DNA of 64,000 nucleotides. Source: Veronia pacifica (GTDB taxonomy: Bacteria; Pseudomonadota; Gammaproteobacteria; Enterobacterales; Vibrionaceae). Position 1 is the first letter of the stretch. Each line of letters opens with the position of its first letter. Shown one piece after another: positions 58,270 through 64,000 of this stretch. Both the position numbers and the translations under genes were made by a program. The DNA is taken from positions 1 to 64,000 of the forward strand of contig NZ_LYBM01000021.1 of NCBI RefSeq assembly GCF_001707825.1. Direction: 5' to 3'. The notes under the pieces are model-generated. The model was not told the origin of the DNA and did no database searches. It saw only the letters and a list, made by a program, of their open reading frames with translations.

Positions 58270-59118
58270 TTGCTTAAACAACGAATTTTAACGGCAGCAA
58301 TTCTTGCTCCCCTTGTGGTTGCAGGCATATTTTATCTGCCATTTGAGATCTTTGTCGGTGCTATTGCGGTGGTCACCCTTTTGGGCCATTGGGAATGGAC
58401 CCAATTTGTCACTCCACTGGATCGCATAAAGCACTTCATCTCCCCAGCCATTCTGCTAGCACTTTCCCTTACCCTTCTCCCTATTGACGTGACAAACCTG
58501 AATTTATCTGTATCAGGTGCAATCTCAATGGCTGCGGCAGGGGCTTTGTGGTGGCTTTTGGCAACAGTGATGGTCCTTAGCTACCCCAAAAAAATAGCGT
58601 GGTGGAAAGACAGCGGGATCATGCGGCAGGGGTTTGGTGTGCTGACATTACTCCCATTCATGTGGAGTGTCATTTTGCTCCGCGCACAGGGGTACAATAA
58701 TGACCCTTTGCTGGGGGCAAAACTGGTTCTATTGGTATGTTTACTGGTGTGGTCAGCAGATTCCGGCGCTTATTTTGCGGGTAAGCGCTTTGGTAAGCGT
58801 AAAATGGCACCTAACGTTAGCCCTAACAAAACGGTAGAAGGCTTGATTGGCGGCATGGTGGCGGCAATGGCAGTCACGGGTGCGTTTGCACACTGGCTTC
58901 AGATCCCATTTTCCTCAGTGCCTGCTTTAATAGCGGTTGCTCTGGTTACTGCATTTGCATCCGTATTAGGTGATCTTGCTGAGAGCATGTTCAAGCGTGT
59001 TGCCGGAGTGAAAGACAGTGGCAGTATACTTCCAGGCCACGGCGGAATTCTTGATCGTATTGATAGTTTGACCGCCGCATTTCCGGTATTTGCGGTGATG
59101 TACATCTATATGTCGTAA
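58270..59118 (+). CDS. cdsA: Phosphatidate cytidylyltransferase
   Basis: CdsA makes CDP-diacylglycerol, the branch point of phospholipid synthesis, in the inner membrane. The 282-residue protein has about eight membrane helices and the CDP-DAG synthase signature in the C-terminal part, SADSGAYFAGKRFGKRKMAP with NKTVEG and DLAESMFKR...DSGSILPGHGGILDRIDSL. It starts with TTG 58270 (GAGG six bases upstream). Confidence 0.95.
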   Translation: MLKQRILTAAILAPLVVAGIFYLPFEIFVGAIAVVTLLGHWEWTQFVTPLDRIKHFISPAILLALSLTLLPIDVTNLNLSVSGAISMAAAGALWWLLATVMVLSYPKKIAWWKDSGIMRQGFGVLTLLPFMWSVILLRAQGYNNDPLLGAKLVLLVCLLVWSADSGAYFAGKRFGKRKMAPNVSPNKTVEGLIGGMVAAMAVTGAFAHWLQIPFSSVPALIAVALVTAFASVLGDLAESMFKRVAGVKDSGSILPGHGGILDRIDSLTAAFPVFAVMYIYMS

Positions 59119-59174
59119 ACATATCTGCTGGCCGTGAGCCAGCAGTCGGATAAGAAGCTGAGGCAGAATATCCA

Positions 59175-60368
59175 ATGCAAAAAATAACGATTCTCGGTGC
59201 AACAGGTTCGATTGGAACCAGTACTTTGTCTGTGATCGAGAACAATCAGGAAGCCTTTGAGGTCACTGCATTGGCAGCGAATGCCAATGTTGAAAAAATG
59301 CTGGCTCTCTGTGCTAAGTGGAAGCCTGCATATGCGGCTATGGCTGATGTCGAAGCAGCGCAACGCCTGCAACGGCTGCTGAAAGAGAACGGCATTCATA
59401 CCGAGGTACTCAGTGGTGTTGAGGGGCTATCTACTCTGGCGGCGCTGCCAGACGTTGATATGGTGATGGCGGCGGTTGTGGGAGCGGCTGGTTTAGAACC
59501 TACCATGGCAGCGGTTAAGGCGGGCAAGCGGGTGCTGCTTGCCAATAAAGAAGCACTCGTGATGTCTGGACAGCTATTTATTGATGCTGTCCACAAGTAT
59601 GGCGCCGAGCTGTTGCCTGTCGACAGTGAGCACAATGCGATCTTTCAATGCTTGCCCACTGAGGTTCAGTTAAACCCCGGTAACTGTGATTTAACGAAAG
59701 CGGGTATCAGTAAGATCCTACTTACTGGCTCCGGGGGACCTTTTAGATATGCTGATATTGAAAGCCTGAGACAAGTCACTCCAGAGCAAGCTATTGCTCA
59801 TCCAAACTGGTCAATGGGTCCAAAAATTTCTGTCGACTCAGCCACCATGATGAACAAAGGGCTGGAGTATATTGAGGCTCGCTGGTTGTTTAATGCCTCA
59901 CGTGAACAACTTGAGGTTATCATCCATCCCCAGTCTGTTATCCATTCTATGGTGCAGTATCAGGATGGGTCCGTGTTGGCACAGATGGGACAACCAGACA
60001 TGTGCACGCCAATCGCCGCTGCGATGGCATATCCCGACCGAGTCGATGCAGGCGTCGCGCCGCTCGACTTTAGTAAGGTAGGGGAGTTTACGTTTATGCA
60101 ACCTGACTTTTCGCGTTATCCGTGCCTGAAACTGGCCATTGATGCGTGTTATAGCGGTCAGGCTGCGACGACAACATTGAATGCAGCCAATGAAGTTGCG
60201 GTGGCTGCGTTCCTTAATCGTGAAATTGGATTTACACAGATAGCACAGGTAAATGACGCTGTGCTGCAAGGTGCCGATCTGTGGCAGCCTGAAGGTTTCG
60301 AGTGCCTAATGGCACTGGATAAGGCTGCTCGTCTGACTGCATCTCAATGGGTGAAAAGGATATCCTGA
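59175..60368 (+). CDS. dxr: 1-deoxy-D-xylulose-5-phosphate reductoisomerase
   Basis: Dxr (IspC) converts DXP to MEP in the non-mevalonate isoprenoid pathway. The 397-residue protein has the NADPH motif [11 protein letters not shown] near residue 8, LANKEALVM, the [13 protein letters not shown] metal/substrate block and GSGGPFR, and a C-terminal [12 protein letters not shown]. Here it lies between cdsA and rseP, the Vibrio order, not before uppS as in E. coli. Confidence 0.97.
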   Translation: MQKITILGATGSIGTSTLSVIENNQEAFEVTALAANANVEKMLALCAKWKPAYAAMADVEAAQRLQRLLKENGIHTEVLSGVEGLSTLAALPDVDMVMAAVVGAAGLEPTMAAVKAGKRVLLANKEALVMSGQLFIDAVHKYGAELLPVDSEHNAIFQCLPTEVQLNPGNCDLTKAGISKILLTGSGGPFRYADIESLRQVTPEQAIAHPNWSMGPKISVDSATMMNKGLEYIEARWLFNASREQLEVIIHPQSVIHSMVQYQDGSVLAQMGQPDMCTPIAAAMAYPDRVDAGVAPLDFSKVGEFTFMQPDFSRYPCLKLAIDACYSGQAATTTLNAANEVAVAAFLNREIGFTQIAQVNDAVLQGADLWQPEGFECLMALDKAARLTASQWVKRIS

Positions 60369-61723
60369 TGATAGGAATTTTATGGAATCTTGCCGCATTT
60401 CTTGTGGCGCTGGGGTTACTGATTGCCGTCCACGAGTATGGACATTTCTGGGTCGCCAGACGCTGCGGTGTTCACGTTGAACGTTTTTCGCTGGGATTTG
60501 GCAAAGCACTCTGGCGAAAAATGGGTAAAGACGGCACGGAATACACCATTGCTATGATTCCTCTTGGCGGATACGTCAAGATGCTGGATGAGCGGGTTGA
60601 AGATGTACCTGAGCACATGAAAAGCCAGGCATTCAACAATAAACCATTGTGGCAACGAAGTGCCATTGTTGCCGCTGGACCTGCCGCCAACTTCATCTTT
60701 GCCTTTTTCCTCTATTGGCTGGTTATGATGATAGGAACCCCCGCCATCAAGCCCATTGTTGGTGAGGTAACTTCAGAATCTATCGCTGCTAATGCCGGAA
60801 TCACACCCGGAATGGAACTTACGCGCGTTTCAGGTATCAAAACCGCAGACTGGGATTCAGTTAATCTTCAGTTAATTGGTCATATAGGTGACTCATCTCT
60901 GACATTGACGGCGAAACCTGCTGACAGTCAGGGGATTGAGGTGACCAAGACACTGAATCTGGATAATTGGTCGTTCGATCCCGAAAAGGAGTCACCACTC
61001 AGGACCTTAGGTGTCATACCTTTTAGACCAGCTGTGTTAACAGAAGTCGCTCAGATATCTGGAGGGTCGCCTGCAGAGGTGTCAGGCTTGCAGGCAGGAG
61101 ACAGATTGGTCTCGGTCAATGGCTCAGCCGTCACACAATGGCAGCAGGTTGTTGATGTGATTCGTCAGAGTCCGAATAAAACAGTTACTCTGGGTGTCGA
61201 GCGTGATGGTCGTGATGTCAGCCTTTCACTGGTGCCCGGTGTTCGTGAGCACGATGGCGAAGAGATAGGTTTTGCAGGGGTGTCACCAAAGTTGGAACCT
61301 TGGCCTGAATCATATCGTTTCCTGATGCAATATGGCCCACTTGAAGCTGTTCCAGCAGCATTAACAAAAACGTGGCAGATAGTGGCACTGACAACAGAAA
61401 TGGTGAAGAAATTGCTGACAGGCGATGTCGCAGTTAAAAACCTCAGTGGCCCTATTTCGATTGCGAAAGGGGCAGGAATGACAGCCCAGATTGGTCTGGT
61501 CTATTTCCTTGGTTTCCTTGCTTTCATCAGCGTGAACTTAGGGATCATTAATCTGCTTCCTTTGCCTGTGTTGGATGGTGGTCACCTACTGTTTTTCGGA
61601 ATCGAAGCAGTAACTCGGCGTCCGGTATCTGAAAAGGTACAGGAAATGGGATATCGGGTTGGTTCAGCATTACTGGTAATGTTGATGGCAGTTGCATTAT
61701 TCAATGATTTTGCCCGACTTTAA
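60368..61723 (+). CDS. rseP: Sigma-E regulator protease RseP
   Basis: RseP is the site-2 protease that cleaves RseA after DegS to free sigma-E. The 451-residue protein (E. coli 450) has the zinc motif HEYGH at residues 22-26, two PDZ domains in the periplasm (about 115-290), and the second metal motif LPVLDGGHLLFF near 400, with four membrane helices. ATG 60368 shares one base with the dxr stop; longer readings are shadows. Confidence 0.96.
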   Translation: MIGILWNLAAFLVALGLLIAVHEYGHFWVARRCGVHVERFSLGFGKALWRKMGKDGTEYTIAMIPLGGYVKMLDERVEDVPEHMKSQAFNNKPLWQRSAIVAAGPAANFIFAFFLYWLVMMIGTPAIKPIVGEVTSESIAANAGITPGMELTRVSGIKTADWDSVNLQLIGHIGDSSLTLTAKPADSQGIEVTKTLNLDNWSFDPEKESPLRTLGVIPFRPAVLTEVAQISGGSPAEVSGLQAGDRLVSVNGSAVTQWQQVVDVIRQSPNKTVTLGVERDGRDVSLSLVPGVREHDGEEIGFAGVSPKLEPWPESYRFLMQYGPLEAVPAALTKTWQIVALTTEMVKKLLTGDVAVKNLSGPISIAKGAGMTAQIGLVYFLGFLAFISVNLGIINLLPLPVLDGGHLLFFGIEAVTRRPVSEKVQEMGYRVGSALLVMLMAVALFNDFARL

Positions 61724-61784
61724 TTTTTTACTGCCCAGACGAAGATGTCTGGATAGCATTTAGCAAGGAATAGTCAGAACAGCG

Positions 61785-64000
61785 ATGGCGATGAAAAAAC
61801 TTTTACTGGCGTCTCTTCTGTTCTCAAGCAGCGTGGTTGCTGCGGATTTTGAGATCAGTGATATTCGGTTTGAAGGGCTACAGCGTGTCAGCGTGGGTGC
61901 TGCCTTGCTGGCCATACCGGTGCGTGTTGGCGATAAAATTGACGATAACCAGATTTCTGGTGTGATTAAGTCTTTGTTTGCCAGCGGTAACTTCGAGGAT
62001 GTGAGGGTATTCAGAGATGGCAATGACCTTCTTATCAAAGTTATCGAGCGTCCCACCATTGCCAGTATCTCGTTTTCTGGTAACAAAGCGATAAAAGACG
62101 AACAATTAAAGGGTAACCTTACGTCTTCAGGATTATCCGTCGGTGAAGGTTTAGACCGATCACGGTTGTCTGTTATTGAGCAGGGCCTTGAAGATTTCTA
62201 CTACAGCGTGGGTAAATACAATGCCCGTGTAAGCACGGTGATCACGCCATTGCCCCGAAACCGCGCAGATGTGAAATTTGTTTTCACTGAAGGGGTGTCG
62301 GCAAAGATCCAACAAATTAATTTCATTGGTAACGAAAAATTCAGCGATGACGAACTGAAGTCGACATTTAAACTCAGATCTGACGTGCCATGGTGGAACT
62401 TCATTGCTAATGAAAAATACCAAAAGCAAGCATTGGCAGGCGATCTGGAGAACCTCCGTACCTTCTATCTCAGCCGTGGCTACCCCAAATTTCAAGTAAA
62501 GTCGACGCAGGTTTCCATTTCACCCGACAGAAAAGGTGTTTATATCACTCTCAACATTGATGAGGGTGATGTGTATAAGGTGAAACGCGTTCGTTTTATC
62601 GGTAAAAAAGACACCGAAAAATTCCATGAGTTATTAGACATTCAGTCTGGTGACGTCTTTAACGGTTCGAAAATCACTGCACTCGAAGAAGCAATCAAAC
62701 GCCAGCTGGGTGAGTCCGGATTTGCTTATCCTCAGGTTACAACTATCCCTGAGTTCGATGACAAATCAAAAACTGTGTCGCTGTCTGTCAAGGTTGACCC
62801 CGGTAAACGCGTTTATGTTCGCAATATCCGTTTCTCAGGTAACCAGATCACTAAAGACGAGGTGTTACGTCGTGAGATGCGCCAGATGGAAAGCAGCTGG
62901 CTCAACGCCAAATCAGTTGAGGAAGGCAAACAGCGGCTGAATCGTTTGGGCTTCTTTGAGACTGTTAACGCACAGACAGTGCGTGTTCCCGGTACAGAAG
63001 ATCAAGTTGACGTCTTATACTCGGTGAAAGAGGCCAGTGTAGGTAGCTTCAGCGGTGGCATTGGTTATGGGACTTCTCAGGGAGTCAGCTTCCAACTGGG
63101 TGTGACGCAAAATAACTTTGCCGGTACAGGTAATCAGGTCGGTATCAGAACAATGTTTACTGACGCCGAGAAATCAGTAAACCTTGACTACCGTGACCCC
63201 TATTGGACTCTAGACGGTGTCTCGCTGGGGGGGAATGTTTTCTACAACGAGTTTACATCCAAAAAAGCCAATATCGCTGAATACACCAATACCAGTTACG
63301 GTACTGAAGTATCCTGGGGTTTTCCTTTTGATGAAATCAACTACTTCGATTTCTCACTGGGTTATCAGCACAGCACGATTGGCAATTTAAGCAAATATTT
63401 TCAGTTGAATGAGTTTTTGAAAGTTCAGGATGAGAATTACACAAAAGCTAAAGGATTGGACGTTGATGACTTTGACTGGTCTGTGTCCTGGTCAAGAAAC
63501 GCATTAAACCGAGGTTTCTTCCCAACAGAGGGTAGCTATCAGCGGGCATCTTTCCGGATGACTGTACCTGGCTCTGATGTTCAGTTTTATAAGCTTCAGT
63601 ACAATGTACGTAACTACCTTCCTCTAAGTGAGGATCATGGTTTCACATTGCTTACTCGCGGCCGACTTAATTACGGTAACGGTTATGGCGAGAAAAACGG
63701 CCAAGACTATCTGCTGCCGTTTTATGAAAATTACACTGCAGGCGGCTTCTCTACATTGCGTGGTTTCCGCAGCAACACTGCAGGCCCTCGCGCTGTTTAC
63801 CAAAAAGGCTCGAATGAGGTAGCTGAGTCTATTGGTGGTAACGCTCTTGCTGCGGCCAGTGCAGAGTTAATCTTCCCGATGCCATTCCTGTCCGATAACG
63901 CTAGACGTCAGGTACGGACCAGTGTTTTCGTTGATGCTGCATCAGTGTGGGATACTGAGTTTGATTTTGAGGCCGCGAAAAAATTCTCTGGCAACCCAAA
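61785..64000 (+). CDS. bamA: Outer-membrane protein assembly factor BamA (partial at window end)
   Basis: BamA inserts beta-barrel proteins into the outer membrane. The window holds about 739 residues; roughly the last 70 are beyond the edge, so the stop is not seen. A signal peptide ([20 protein letters not shown]) starts it; ATG 61791 is an alternative start. Five POTRA domains run from about 20 to 420, followed by the barrel, with the conserved [22 protein letters not shown] loop-6-type block. The gene follows rseP by about 60 bases, as in all relatives. Confidence 0.95.
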   Translation, partial: MAMKKLLLASLLFSSSVVAADFEISDIRFEGLQRVSVGAALLAIPVRVGDKIDDNQISGVIKSLFASGNFEDVRVFRDGNDLLIKVIERPTIASISFSGNKAIKDEQLKGNLTSSGLSVGEGLDRSRLSVIEQGLEDFYYSVGKYNARVSTVITPLPRNRADVKFVFTEGVSAKIQQINFIGNEKFSDDELKSTFKLRSDVPWWNFIANEKYQKQALAGDLENLRTFYLSRGYPKFQVKSTQVSISPDRKGVYITLNIDEGDVYKVKRVRFIGKKDTEKFHELLDIQSGDVFNGSKITALEEAIKRQLGESGFAYPQVTTIPEFDDKSKTVSLSVKVDPGKRVYVRNIRFSGNQITKDEVLRREMRQMESSWLNAKSVEEGKQRLNRLGFFETVNAQTVRVPGTEDQVDVLYSVKEASVGSFSGGIGYGTSQGVSFQLGVTQNNFAGTGNQVGIRTMFTDAEKSVNLDYRDPYWTLDGVSLGGNVFYNEFTSKKANIAEYTNTSYGTEVSWGFPFDEINYFDFSLGYQHSTIGNLSKYFQLNEFLKVQDENYTKAKGLDVDDFDWSVSWSRNALNRGFFPTEGSYQRASFRMTVPGSDVQFYKLQYNVRNYLPLSEDHGFTLLTRGRLNYGNGYGEKNGQDYLLPFYENYTAGGFSTLRGFRSNTAGPRAVYQKGSNEVAESIGGNALAAASAELIFPMPFLSDNARRQVRTSVFVDAASVWDTEFDFEAAKKFSGNP

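Overview
The window looks like ordinary chromosome from a marine gammaproteobacterium, most likely a member of the Vibrionaceae in the Grimontia/Enterovibrio/Photobacterium group; the genus is an inference. The reasons are the rpsB-tsf-pyrH-frr-uppS-cdsA-dxr-rseP-bamA order (dxr after cdsA), the long 343-residue DapD form, and the sRNAs GcvB and CsrB sitting in enterobacterial-like contexts. Base composition and codon use look even, and I see no phage, transposase, tRNA, rRNA or CRISPR array.

Layout. 1-5.9 kb: a PPP-type phosphatase, a small membrane protein, dapD, yebG and a DNA glycosylase-like gene that share one LexA box, and a LysR regulator divergent from a (frameshifted) TDT-family transporter. 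6-19 kb: recC (frameshifted), two tandem chemoreceptor genes, recB and recD. 19-33 kb: argA, mltA, an orphan TAXI solute receptor, a class III aminotransferase with a divergent LysR gene, tcdA, a polyhydroxyalkanoate operon (phaB-phaA-phasin-phaC) and csdA-csdE. 33-39 kb: the sRNA gene gcvB, gcvA (frameshifted), an alpha/beta hydrolase, ygdD, rlmM, a small secreted protein, xni and ppnN. 39-50 kb: a GGDEF diguanylate cyclase, a TPR protein with a degenerate GGDEF domain, queF, two small conserved genes, a DUF2310 Zn-ribbon gene, then 1.3 kb without protein genes holding two tandem Csr-type sRNAs, followed by DUF3301/DUF3549 genes, yqcC and truC. 50-64 kb: yaeH, glnD, map, then the translation, isoprenoid, phospholipid and outer-membrane assembly cluster, ending inside bamA.

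How it works together. Recombinational repair (RecBCD, an SOS-linked glycosylase, YebG), carbon storage (PHA operon plus the Csr carbon-storage sRNAs), amino-acid control (GcvA/GcvB, ArgA, DapD, GlnD) and sulfur/tRNA modification (CsdA, CsdE, TcdA, QueF, TruC) are the main themes.

The most interesting non-protein signal is at 46.0-47.13 kb. Two GGA-rich CsrB-family RNAs lie in tandem. Each has its own UvrY/GacA-type palindrome almost exactly the same distance (166 and 168 bp, centre to centre) upstream of a near-identical promoter (TTGTYT-16-TAGAGT). Three genes (a TDT transporter, recC, gcvA) are each broken by what looks like one missing base; this could be sequence error or real mutation and should be checked before any of them is called a pseudogene.
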